A stretch of 6,617 nt of DNA from Dehalococcoidales bacterium. GTDB taxonomy: Bacteria; Chloroflexota; Dehalococcoidia; Dehalococcoidales; RBG-16-60-22. The stretch is from positions 1-6,617 of the forward strand of contig JAOAEN010000076.1 in assembly GCA_026416775.1 (NCBI GenBank), read 5' to 3'. The position numbers and the translations under genes were made by a program. Below the pieces are notes generated by a model, which worked only from the letters and a program-made list of their open reading frames with translations, was not told the origin of the DNA and searched no databases. Shown here in pieces: positions 1 through 6,515 of the stretch (position 1 is the first letter of the stretch; the number at the start of each line of letters is the position of its first letter).

Positions 1-1302
1 ATCCTGTGCTTTGTGGGGCCGCCCGGCACGGGCAAGACATCCATGGGGCGCTCCATCGCCCGGGCTCTGGGGAGACAGTTCGTACGCATCTCGCTCGGCG
101 GCATCAGGGATGAAGCCGAGATCCGCGGACACCGACGCACCTACGTTGGGGCACTGCCCGGCAGGATCATCCAGGGTATCCGCCGTGCCGGCTCCAACAA
201 CCCCGTCTTCATGCTTGATGAGATAGATAAAATCGGCGCCGATTTCCGTGGTGACCCTGCCGCCGCGCTGCTCGAGGTGCTGGACCCGGAGCAGAACTAT
301 GCCTTCAGCGACCACTATCTTGAGGTGCCGTTTGACCTCTCCAGGGTAATGTTCATCACCACCGCCAATCTCACCGACCCCATCCCGCCGGCACTGCGCG
401 ACCGCATGGAGATACTGGAGCTACCCGGCTACACCGAGCCTGAAAAGCTCCAGATCGCCCGCAGGTTCATCATCCCCAAGCAGCTCAAGGAGCACGGGCT
501 CACCACGGACACAATCGACATCCCTGATGATGTCATCACGACCATCATCAGAAACTATACCCGTGAAGCAGGGCTGCGCAACCTGGAGCGCGAAATCGGC
601 ACCATCTGCCGCAAGGTGGCAAGGCAGGTAGCCCAGGGTGCCACCGGGACCTTTAGGGTTAGTGCGGAAAACCTTAAGGACTACCTCGGGCAACCGAAGT
701 TCCGCTACGAGCTTGCCGAGGAGACCGCGGAAATCGGAGTTGCCACCGGGCTTGCCTGGACGCAGGCAGGCGGTGACATCCTCTCTGTTGAAGCCACGCT
801 GGTGCCCGGCAGGGGCAATCTCATCCTCACCGGGCAGCTCGGCGAGGTGATGCAGGAATCGGCACGGGCTGCCTTCACCTATGCCCGCTCCCGCGCCGGT
901 ATGCTCGGTGTGGACGAAAGATTCTACGCCAAAAACGATGTCCACATCCACGTCCCCGCCGGTGCCATTCCCAAGGACGGCCCTTCTGCCGGTATCACCA
1001 TGGCGGTGGCGCTGATCTCCGCACTCACGAAAAAACCGGTACCCAGAGACACGGGGATGACCGGTGAAATCACCCTGCGGGGGAAGATCCTTCCCGTAGG
1101 CGGGATTAAGGAAAAGGTGCTTGCCGCACATCGCTCGGGCATAAAGAAAGTAATCCTGCCCGCCGAAAATGAAAAAGACCTTGCCGAGGTCCCCGGGCAC
1201 GTGCGCAACGACCTGAAGTTCGTCTTCGTGAAAAACGCCGATGAGGTATTGAAGGAAATCTTCGCCCATGAGTGTACCCCGGCAGTAACGGTAGGAACAT
1301 AA
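1..1302 (+). CDS. lon: LonA-type ATP-dependent serine protease, C-terminal part (5' end outside window)
   Basis: Lon is a cytoplasmic hexameric protease that unfolds and degrades damaged and regulatory proteins using ATP. The reading frame is open from base 1 and enters directly at the AAA+ module. Numbering from the first visible residue, Walker A (GPPGTGKT) is at about 6-13, Walker B (MLDEID) at about 71-76, the sensor-1 Asn (ITTAN) near 123, and the arginine-rich PPALRDR segment near 129-135. The S16 protease domain follows, with the catalytic Ser in PKDGPSAG (residue 329, codon 985-987) and the catalytic Lys in GGIKEKVL (residue 372, codon 1114-1116). The 43-residue Ser-Lys spacing equals that of E. 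coli Lon S679/K722. No membrane segment lies between the Walker motifs, so this is the soluble LonA type rather than archaeal LonB. About 350 N-terminal residues should lie upstream. No terminator is visible after the stop, so some read-through into the next gene is possible. Confidence 0.97.
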   Translation: MLCFVGPPGTGKTSMGRSIARALGRQFVRISLGGIRDEAEIRGHRRTYVGALPGRIIQGIRRAGSNNPVFMLDEIDKIGADFRGDPAAALLEVLDPEQNYAFSDHYLEVPFDLSRVMFITTANLTDPIPPALRDRMEILELPGYTEPEKLQIARRFIIPKQLKEHGLTTDTIDIPDDVITTIIRNYTREAGLRNLEREIGTICRKVARQVAQGATGTFRVSAENLKDYLGQPKFRYELAEETAEIGVATGLAWTQAGGDILSVEATLVPGRGNLILTGQLGEVMQESARAAFTYARSRAGMLGVDERFYAKNDVHIHVPAGAIPKDGPSAGITMAVALISALTKKPVPRDTGMTGEITLRGKILPVGGIKEKVLAAHRSGIKKVILPAENEKDLAEVPGHVRNDLKFVFVKNADEVLKEIFAHECTPAVTVGT

Positions 1303-1330
1303 ACAAATAGTCCACGCAGGAAATGGCATT

Positions 1331-1359
1331 TTGACATTCGCAACAGTCAAGAGTAGAAT
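1331..1359 (+). promoter_or_regulatory. Sigma-70-type promoter of the AOR gene
   Basis: A perfect -35 box TTGACA (1331-1336) is followed, after exactly 17 bp, by TAGAAT (1354-1359), one mismatch from TATAAT. Transcription would start near 1366, giving a leader of about 25 nt. The -35 begins only 28 bp after the lon stop codon, so the downstream gene can be expressed independently of lon. The leader is too short for a classical riboswitch. Confidence 0.8.
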
Positions 1360-1377
1360 AGACAGAAACAAGAGGAA

Positions 1378-1385
1378 GAAAGGAG
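1378..1385 (+). promoter_or_regulatory. Ribosome binding site of the AOR gene
   Basis: GAAAGGAG ends 6 nt before the ATG at 1392. This supports that start over any internal ATG, such as the Met codon at residue 6. Confidence 0.8.
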
Positions 1386-1391
1386 ACTGTT

Positions 1392-3212
1392 ATGCCACCT
1401 GGCTACATGGGAAAGATCCTCTGGGTAAATCTTTCCAGCGGGGAAATCAAGACTGAGGCGCTGGACGAAAAGCTCTGCCGGGACTTTGTCGGGGGCTACG
1501 GCATCGGGGCAAAGTTCCTCTACGACCGCATGAAGCCCAAGGTTGACCCGCTCGGCCCGGAAAACATCCTGGGGCTCATCACCGGGCCTCTCACCGGCTC
1601 TCCCATCCCGGCTACCGCGCGCTACGCCGCCGTGGCAAAGTCACCGCTCACCGGCGGCTGGGGTGATGCCAACTGCGGCGGGGACTTCGGGCCGTACCTC
1701 AAGTTCTCCGGCTACGACGGGGTATTTTTCACCGGCATCTCACCCAAACCAGTTTACCTTCTCATTGACAGCGGCAAGGCCGAGCTCAAGGACGCAAGCG
1801 ACCTCTGGGGCAAGACCTCTTACGAGACCGAGGATACCCTGATGGCAAGATACGGGAGCGACTGCCGCGTTGCCTGCATCGGCCCGGCAGGAGAAAAGCT
1901 CTCACTTATTTCCTGCATCATCACCGACCACGGCTCGGCGGCAGGACGTTCCGGGCTTGGTGCCGTCATGGGCTCAAAGAAGCTCAAGGCGGTGGTTGCC
2001 AAGGGCAATATGCCCATTAAGATTGCCGATAAGGAAGCCGCCGAAAAGCTGCGCAACCAGCACATCAAGGACATGCAGGTACCCGGCTTCGGCGGGATTG
2101 ACAGCCTGCGCAAGTACGGCACTTCCGCGATGACGGACAAGTCCGCCCACAGCGGGGATACCCCGGTAAGGAACTGGGGCGGTGTTGGTATCATTGACCT
2201 GCCGAACGTTGAAGGGCTCAAGCCGGACGTGCTGCTTTCCTATGTCGCCAAGCATGGCGCCTGCTGGCACTGCCCGGTTGCCTGCAAGGCGACCCTCAAG
2301 GAAGGCAAGGAATACAAGTACCCCGCCGGCACGAGACGCCCGGAATACGAGACCCAGGCAAGCTTCGGTGCCAACTGCGGCAATGCCCACACCGAGTCCA
2401 TCAACATGGTGAACTACATCTGCAACGGCTACGGACTGGACACCATCTCCGCCGGCACCGTGATCGGATTTGCCATTGAATGCTACGAAAACGGCATCCT
2501 CACCAAGAAGGATACTGGCGGCATCGACCTCAGGTGGGGCAACCACCAGGCCATCGTTGCCATGACAGAAAAACTTGCCAAGAGAGAGGGGCTGGGCGAC
2601 ATCCTCGCCGACGGCGTCAAGCGCGCCGCCGAGAAGATCGGTAAAGGTGCCGAGAAATTCGCCGTCCACATCGGCGGGCAGGAAGTGGGCATGCATGACC
2701 CCAAGCTCGGTGCCTTCAGTCCATCCGCCAGCGCCCGCTACCAGATGGATGCCACTCCGGGGCGCCATACCCAGGGGTTCGGGCCCAGCAGCTTCCCCGG
2801 TCACATCGTGAACGCCAGCGGGCTCTGTCTCATCGGCTTCGGCTTCGGCTCCGGTCCGGAGAAACTCGCCGCCTTCCTCAACGCGGTGACCGGCTTTAAC
2901 TACACCACCGAGGAAGTCCTCAAGGCCGGGGAAAGAATTGCAGTGCTCCGCCACCTCTTCAACTTGCGCGAGGGCATCCGGGAAATTGACTGGAAGCCGC
3001 ACGGCCGTATCATCGGCGAGCCGCCGCAAAAGGAAGGGCCGCTTGCTGGTGTGACCATCGACCAGAAAGCCCAGATCTACTGGAACCTCGGCGCCCTTGA
3101 CTGGGATCTCTACACCACCAAGCCGAGCCGCAAGAAACTCATTGACCTCGGCTTCCCCGAGATCGCCGAGGAACTCTGGCCGCCGCGCAAGGGCCCGCCC
3201 GGTCCACCTTAA
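1392..3212 (+). CDS. Aldehyde:ferredoxin oxidoreductase family tungsten (or molybdenum) enzyme
   Basis: Family members oxidise aldehydes to acids, or run the reverse reaction, with electrons passing through a [4Fe-4S] cluster to ferredoxin. They use a tungsto-bispterin cofactor in the anaerobic cytoplasm. The 606-residue length matches the classical ~605-residue AORs and looks complete. The N-terminal cofactor-binding domain shows ATARYAAVAKSPLTGG (74-89), a CGGDFGPYLKFSGYDG block (95-110) and GRSGLGAVMGSKKLKA (185-200). The cluster motif CxxCxxxC is C291/C294/C298, and the likely fourth ligand is C479 in NASGLC. Conserved active-site landmarks include E320 in PEYET, which lines up with Pyrococcus furiosus E313, and H459 in PGRHTQG. 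Both DxxGL(D/C) pterin motifs begin with Asn (N345, N474) instead of Asp. The C-terminus is proline-rich. There is no signal peptide. No partner FeS or flavin subunit gene is adjacent, so it probably acts as a homo-oligomer with soluble ferredoxin. The substrate cannot be told from sequence; FOR-, GAPOR- and WOR-like roles remain possible. Confidence 0.95.
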   Translation: MPPGYMGKILWVNLSSGEIKTEALDEKLCRDFVGGYGIGAKFLYDRMKPKVDPLGPENILGLITGPLTGSPIPATARYAAVAKSPLTGGWGDANCGGDFGPYLKFSGYDGVFFTGISPKPVYLLIDSGKAELKDASDLWGKTSYETEDTLMARYGSDCRVACIGPAGEKLSLISCIITDHGSAAGRSGLGAVMGSKKLKAVVAKGNMPIKIADKEAAEKLRNQHIKDMQVPGFGGIDSLRKYGTSAMTDKSAHSGDTPVRNWGGVGIIDLPNVEGLKPDVLLSYVAKHGACWHCPVACKATLKEGKEYKYPAGTRRPEYETQASFGANCGNAHTESINMVNYICNGYGLDTISAGTVIGFAIECYENGILTKKDTGGIDLRWGNHQAIVAMTEKLAKREGLGDILADGVKRAAEKIGKGAEKFAVHIGGQEVGMHDPKLGAFSPSASARYQMDATPGRHTQGFGPSSFPGHIVNASGLCLIGFGFGSGPEKLAAFLNAVTGFNYTTEEVLKAGERIAVLRHLFNLREGIREIDWKPHGRIIGEPPQKEGPLAGVTIDQKAQIYWNLGALDWDLYTTKPSRKKLIDLGFPEIAEELWPPRKGPPGPP

Positions 3213-3239
3213 AGCACAATAAGACCATTGTCCAACAGG

Positions 3240-3276
3240 TAAGCCCGGGGTAACACACCTCGGGCTTATTTTTATT
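3240..3276 (+). terminator. Rho-independent terminator of the AOR gene
   Basis: A 12-bp stem has arms at 3240-3251 (TAAGCCCGGGGT) and 3257-3268 (ACCTCGGGCTTA), with one G-T wobble pair and a 5-nt loop (AACAC). It is followed directly by TTTTTATT. It lies 28 nt after the AOR stop and separates this gene from the URO-D-like gene downstream. Confidence 0.93.
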
Positions 3277-3301
3277 GAAGGCACGGGAAACGGAGCCCAT
3301 T

Positions 3302-3330
3302 TTGTCCTGAAACCCCCATGCTGGTATAAT
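3302..3330 (+). promoter_or_regulatory. Extended -10 promoter of the URO-D-like gene
   Basis: A perfect TATAAT (3325-3330) is preceded by TGG, giving the full extended -10 TGnTATAAT. A -35-like TTGTCC (3302-3307, 4 of 6 consensus bases) lies exactly 17 bp upstream. The start of transcription would be near 3337, with a leader of about 26 nt. The promoter lies just after the AOR terminator, so the gene is its own transcription unit. Confidence 0.8.
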
Positions 3331-3349
3331 CATGTTAAAACCAGCAAGA

Positions 3350-3354
3350 AAGGA
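3350..3354 (+). promoter_or_regulatory. Ribosome binding site of the URO-D-like gene
   Basis: AAGGA ends 8 nt before the ATG at 3363, within the short leader downstream of the promoter. The N-terminal Met at 3363 is therefore preferred over the Met at residue 13 or 21. Confidence 0.7.
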
Positions 3355-3362
3355 TAACGAAA

Positions 3363-4721
3363 ATGAGCGAGACAAAGACTGAAAAGCCGTGGGCAGAGAT
3401 GACCCCGGAAGAGAAAAGGGCAATGCGTCTCCAGCGCTGGCTTAATAACTGGGGGAATAGTTTTCCCGATGCCAAAGCAGAAAAGGAATACCGCACGCGG
3501 GTAAAGCGGCTGATTGACGTTTACAACGTTACCGAGCCGGACAGGGTACCCGTGAACCTGCCCGTCGGTAACCTGCCCTACAGGCTTGCCGGTGTTGACA
3601 CCTACACGGCGATGTACGATTACGAAAAAGCCATCCGCGCCGTCCAGGAATTCAACCGGAAATACGGCGAACAACTGGAATACACCGCTGCCCCGTATTT
3701 CATCCCCGGGCGGGTGCTGGAAATATTAGACTATAAGATTTACGCCTGGGCAGGCCACGGCATTGCCAAAGACGGCACCCAGTGGCAGTTCATTGAAGGG
3801 GAATACATGACGGCGGATGAATACGATGACCTCATCCGCGACCCTTCGGACTTCTGGCTCAGAAAATACCTGCCCCGTGTCTTCGGCACGCTTGCTCCGA
3901 TGAAGCTCTTCCAGCCCGTTACCAACATCACTGAGAACGTGCATGTCAACCAGTTTATGCCGCTTGCCCTGCCCGAGGTGCAGGAAATGCTCCAGAAGAT
4001 GCTTGAGGCCGGCAGGGAATACCAGCGCATGCAGCAGGCAATGGCAAAAGCAAGCGCCGCCCAGGGCACGTCGGGCTTCTTCGGGTTCCTCGGTGGTTTC
4101 GCCAAGGCCCCGTTTGACACGCTCGGCGATACCCTGCGCGGTACCACCCAGATCATGAAGGACATGTTCCGCTACCCGCAGAAGCTGCTCAAGGCGCTTG
4201 ACGTGGTCGCCGAGCTACAGATTGCCACGGTGCTGAAATCGCCCAATGCAGACAAGATCGTTACCGTGCATTACCCGCTCCACAAGGGCGCCGATGGCTG
4301 GATGTCGCAAAAGCAGTTTGAAACCTTCTACTGGCCATCCCTGAAGAAGGTAATGGATGCCTTCATCAAAGAGGGAATAATCCAGATACTGTTCGCCGAG
4401 GGGAGCTATAATACCCGCCTAGCGTATGTCGCCGACCAGTTTCCGAAGGGTACGGTGGTCTGGTACTTTGACCGCACCGATATGTCCCGCGCCAAGCAGC
4501 TACTGGGCAAAAACTACTGCCTGCAGGGGAACGTGCCGTCATCGCTCCTCGTTACTGGCGAGCCCGGAGACGTCAAGGAATACTGCCGTAAGCTCATCGA
4601 GGAATGCGGCAAAGGCGGCGGCTTCATCCTTTCCGCCGGGTGCGTGCCGGACAACCCCAAGCTGGAGAACCTCTTTGCCATGATGGAAGCGGTGCGCGAA
4701 TACGGCTGGTACCGTCGCTGA
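3363..4721 (+). CDS. URO-D superfamily protein (uroporphyrinogen decarboxylase / cobalamin methyltransferase fold), function unknown
   Basis: The 452-residue protein has the outline of the uroporphyrinogen decarboxylase/MtaA-CmuA superfamily of TIM-barrel enzymes. The landmarks are VTEPDRVPV (56-64) near the start of the barrel, GEYMTADEYDDLIRDP (146-161), LHKGADGWMS (306-315) followed by QFETFYWPSLKKV, FAEGSYNTRL (344-353), CLQGNVP (386-392), and a C-terminal FILSAGCVPDN (421-431) leading into the last helix. It is about 100 residues longer than HemE. It lacks the HemE N-terminal Arg/Gln motif (RPVWFMRQAGR type), so haem synthesis is unlikely. The His-x-Cys zinc motif expected in MtaA/MtbA-like methyltransferases is replaced by F344-A-E346, while C427 remains at the distal position. 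A Gly/Phe-rich stretch (235-250) interrupts the helical middle. There is no signal peptide. It lies in the same direction as the AOR gene but has its own promoter. Methyl transfer to a corrinoid protein is a family-based guess; no corrinoid protein or activator gene is adjacent. Confidence 0.85.
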   Translation: MSETKTEKPWAEMTPEEKRAMRLQRWLNNWGNSFPDAKAEKEYRTRVKRLIDVYNVTEPDRVPVNLPVGNLPYRLAGVDTYTAMYDYEKAIRAVQEFNRKYGEQLEYTAAPYFIPGRVLEILDYKIYAWAGHGIAKDGTQWQFIEGEYMTADEYDDLIRDPSDFWLRKYLPRVFGTLAPMKLFQPVTNITENVHVNQFMPLALPEVQEMLQKMLEAGREYQRMQQAMAKASAAQGTSGFFGFLGGFAKAPFDTLGDTLRGTTQIMKDMFRYPQKLLKALDVVAELQIATVLKSPNADKIVTVHYPLHKGADGWMSQKQFETFYWPSLKKVMDAFIKEGIIQILFAEGSYNTRLAYVADQFPKGTVVWYFDRTDMSRAKQLLGKNYCLQGNVPSSLLVTGEPGDVKEYCRKLIEECGKGGGFILSAGCVPDNPKLENLFAMMEAVREYGWYRR

Positions 4722-4783
4722 ACCGAAGACCTGATGTAAAACAGAGGGTCCTTAACGGAGTCTGGCAACTTAAGGAAAAACAA

Positions 4784-4824
4784 AAACCTGCACCGTGAAG
4801 GCAAGAAAACTCCGGTGCAGGTTT
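4784..4824. terminator. Bidirectional intrinsic terminator between convergent genes
   Basis: A perfect 12-bp inverted repeat has arms at 4784-4795 (AAACCTGCACCG) and 4813-4824 (CGGTGCAGGTTT), with a 17-nt loop. On the plus strand it is followed by TTTCTTTCTTT-type pyrimidine-rich sequence and terminates the URO-D-like gene, 62 nt after its stop. On the minus strand the 3' arm runs into TTTTTGTTTTTCC, a better U-tract, and terminates the esterase gene, whose stop lies 33 nt away. The large loop is unusual, but the perfect stem and two T-tracts make the call firm. Confidence 0.9.
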
Positions 4825-4857
4825 CTTTCTTTCCCGCAAGGCTCCGAAAGCGCCGGA

Positions 4858-6399
4858 CTACATCGGCCTAACAATCCTCAGGTCAATATCCTCCCAGATG
4901 CGCCGTTCTTCATCGTACGGTGCCGCTTCAAGCCGGCATGTCCTGTCTAGAATCATCGTGTAGCGCTCTTTACCATAAGGCAACCACTTCCCGATCGACG
5001 GGCATGACGGGTCCCCGCTGCGCGCAAAGGCGGCACATGAGTCCTGAATCTTCTGGGAAAGTGCCTCCACCTCCAATCCCACCCCCGTAAGCTCGGCAAC
5101 AGGGTTGCCGAAAAGCAGTGGGTTGTCCAGGCCATGCATTGCCCCGAGGGCACCGCCAAACGCCGGCGATTTATACGTGAAAAGATAGTTATAAGCCGGG
5201 GTGCCGTTGTCCCGCTGGGCTTCCACGAGGTTGATGGTGGGGATGCGGAACATGATCGCCACGTTGATACCGCCCATGATCTCGGCGGGTGTCGGCTCAC
5301 CGCCGCGCCGTTTCACCTCGGCGCGGTAGAACCTGATAAGCGGCTCGACCTTATCCGGGGGCAGCAGGTTGCGCAGTCTTTTCACCAGTCCCTCTTCATC
5401 AAGGCTGCGCATGGCAGGGTCCATAATGCTGAAAGCCTTCATCTCGTCCAGGGTATTACCCGCCATGACGCTAACACCCTTTGCCACCCCCTTCCTTATC
5501 GCCTCCATGGGCAAGTTGGGCAGGATGACCCCGTCATGGACGGGTTGAAACGGCGTTACCCGGTATTCACGCTCACGCAGCCTGTCCCCGAGCACTTGCT
5601 GCCCCTCAAGCAGTCTCTCCGTAGAAAGCTTCCGCAGCGCATCAACATCCCTACCCGTCAGGTTAAAGACCATGAGAAATTCCTCGGAAATCCTGACCGC
5701 GCTTTCCAGCGAGCCGATGATATTGGCAGCGCCGCTGCGGTTGATCGCCTTGTGGAACTTGCCCAGTGCCTTCGGCATGGCAAGCAGGCATCCTATGCTC
5801 ATGCCGCCCGCGGAAAACCCGAAGACGGTGATATTGTCCGGGTCACCGCCGAAAGCGGCGATGTTCTCCCCCACCCACTCCAGCGCCGCCACCTGGTCAA
5901 GAAGTCCCTCGTTACCGGTGGCGGGGATCTTACCACCGGTGATCTCTTTCAAATTAAGAAAGCCAAATGCCCCCAGACGGTAGTTGATACTGACAATGAC
6001 GACATCTCCCCGCTTTGCGAGTTTACCCCCCTCAAGGAATGACTCGCTCCCCGCTCCGATGATAAAGGCACCCCCATGGATCCAGACCATCACCGGGCGA
6101 TGTCCGTCGTCAAGCCCCGGTGTCCAGATATTGAGATAAAGGCAGTCTTCCGACTGCTTCTGCGTGCCGTAATCAGGCATTCCGGGAGCGGCGACCGGCA
6201 TGACGTTCTGCGGGGCAATTGCCCCGTATTCCAGCGCCGGGCGCACACCATGCCACCTCTCCGGCGGCTGCGGCGGATGCCAGCGCATCTCCCCTACTGG
6301 CGGTGCCGCGTAAGGGATACCCTTGAAAACATAAATGCCATCCTGAAAAGCCCCCCTGAGCTTACCATACTTTGTGCTGACGATTGCCTCTTTCTCCAA
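4858..6399 (-). CDS. Type-B carboxylesterase (para-nitrobenzyl esterase-like), TTG start
   Basis: This is an alpha/beta-hydrolase of the carboxylesterase type B family, which hydrolyses carboxylic esters. Numbered from the TTG, the 513-residue product shows the N-terminal GIPYAAPPVGEMRW block (27-40), the family signature EDCLYLNIW (84-92), and the oxyanion-hole HGG (108-110). The nucleophile is S196 in GFSAG, the acid is E319 in NTLDEM, and the catalytic His is H422 in GAMHG. The Ser-Glu spacing is close to that of Bacillus pNB esterase. The C-terminal ARSGDPSCP...W..Y pattern is intact, so the enzyme looks full-length and active. There is no signal peptide, so it should act in the cytoplasm. 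The reading frame stays open up to an ATG at 6501, but a perfect promoter lies inside that extension. The TTG at 6399 has a near-ideal Shine-Dalgarno 9 nt upstream and gives an N-terminus (EKEAIVSTKYGKLRG) typical of the family. It is transcribed alone and convergent to the URO-D-like gene. The natural substrate is unknown. Confidence 0.95.
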   Translation of the reverse strand: MEKEAIVSTKYGKLRGAFQDGIYVFKGIPYAAPPVGEMRWHPPQPPERWHGVRPALEYGAIAPQNVMPVAAPGMPDYGTQKQSEDCLYLNIWTPGLDDGHRPVMVWIHGGAFIIGAGSESFLEGGKLAKRGDVVIVSINYRLGAFGFLNLKEITGGKIPATGNEGLLDQVAALEWVGENIAAFGGDPDNITVFGFSAGGMSIGCLLAMPKALGKFHKAINRSGAANIIGSLESAVRISEEFLMVFNLTGRDVDALRKLSTERLLEGQQVLGDRLREREYRVTPFQPVHDGVILPNLPMEAIRKGVAKGVSVMAGNTLDEMKAFSIMDPAMRSLDEEGLVKRLRNLLPPDKVEPLIRFYRAEVKRRGGEPTPAEIMGGINVAIMFRIPTINLVEAQRDNGTPAYNYLFTYKSPAFGGALGAMHGLDNPLLFGNPVAELTGVGLEVEALSQKIQDSCAAFARSGDPSCPSIGKWLPYGKERYTMILDRTCRLEAAPYDEERRIWEDIDLRIVRPM

Positions 6400-6407
6400 A
6401 ATGCAAG

Positions 6408-6416
6408 ACCTCCTTC
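6408..6416 (-). promoter_or_regulatory. Strong Shine-Dalgarno that fixes the esterase TTG start
   Basis: On the minus strand the sequence reads GAAGGAGGT. Its AGGAGG core is followed after 9 nt by TTG at 6399-6397. No ATG or GTG in frame is as well placed, and the ATT immediately before the TTG is a far rarer start codon. Confidence 0.85.
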
Positions 6417-6438
6417 TCCAAACGGTTCGGGCTTCACC

Positions 6439-6467
6439 ATTATAGAAATGGAAAACCCACCTGTCAA
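6439..6467 (-). promoter_or_regulatory. Perfect consensus sigma-70-type promoter of the esterase gene
   Basis: On the minus strand TTGACA (6467-6462) and TATAAT (6444-6439) are both exact consensus hexamers, separated by exactly 17 bp. Transcription would start near 6432, giving a leader of about 33 nt with the Shine-Dalgarno inside it. Since the ATG at 6501 lies upstream of this promoter, the longer reading frame cannot be translated from this transcript. Confidence 0.88.
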
Positions 6468-6482
6468 ACCGTAGATTTTCCA
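6449..6482. repeat. Inverted repeat over the esterase -35 box, possible operator
   Basis: TGGAAAA (6449-6455) and TTTTCCA (6476-6482) form a perfect 7-bp inverted repeat with a 20-bp spacer. Its centre (6465.5) falls inside the TTGACA -35 hexamer of the esterase promoter, and the right arm sits just upstream of the putative -10 of the divergent gene. This is where a repressor or autoregulator could act on both genes. It does not resemble the usual Crp or Fnr consensus, and short A/T-rich repeats can arise by chance. Confidence 0.4.
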
Positions 6483-6492
6483 CGCACGATTG

Positions 6493-6501
6493 TGCTATCA
6501 T
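6493..6501 (+). promoter_or_regulatory. Possible extended -10 promoter of the divergent regulator gene
   Basis: TGCTATCAT matches the extended -10 pattern TGnTATAAT with one mismatch in the hexamer. No good -35 is present; the best candidate, TAGATT (6472-6477), is 18 bp upstream and matches 3 of 6 bases. Transcription from here would start near 6508, only about 8 nt before the ATG at 6516. That would be a very short leader, so either the site is not the real promoter or translation is near-leaderless. Confidence 0.35.
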
Positions 6502-6515
6502 CCAAATGGCAGGCG

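Noticed and set aside
421..1371. 316-residue open frame on the minus strand, antisense to lon
   Set aside because: It lies opposite the conserved Lon protease domain and shows no recognisable domain; GC-rich codon usage on the coding strand commonly leaves the antisense frame open.
1974..3284. 436-residue open frame on the minus strand, antisense to the AOR gene
   Set aside because: It is fully opposite a well-conserved AOR, has low-complexity Gly/Val/Ala composition, and would start beyond the AOR terminator with no promoter or ribosome site seen.
3363..4721. Reading the URO-D-like gene as hemE (haem biosynthesis)
   Set aside because: The protein is about 100 residues too long and lacks the N-terminal Arg/Gln substrate-binding motif of true uroporphyrinogen decarboxylases.
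5134..6042. 302-residue open frame on the plus strand, antisense to the esterase
   Set aside because: It overlaps the catalytic core of the esterase on the other strand, has no family motifs and no ribosome binding site.
6422..6472. ACGGTT ... AACCGT inverted repeat flanking the esterase promoter
   Set aside because: The arms are only 6 bp and separated by 39 bp, so chance occurrence is likely; the 7-bp repeat centred on the -35 is the better candidate.
6488..6499. GAT-N6-ATC, considered as an Fnr/Crp-type box
   Set aside because: Only three bases match per arm and it lacks the TTGAT/ATCAA or TGTGA/TCACA cores.
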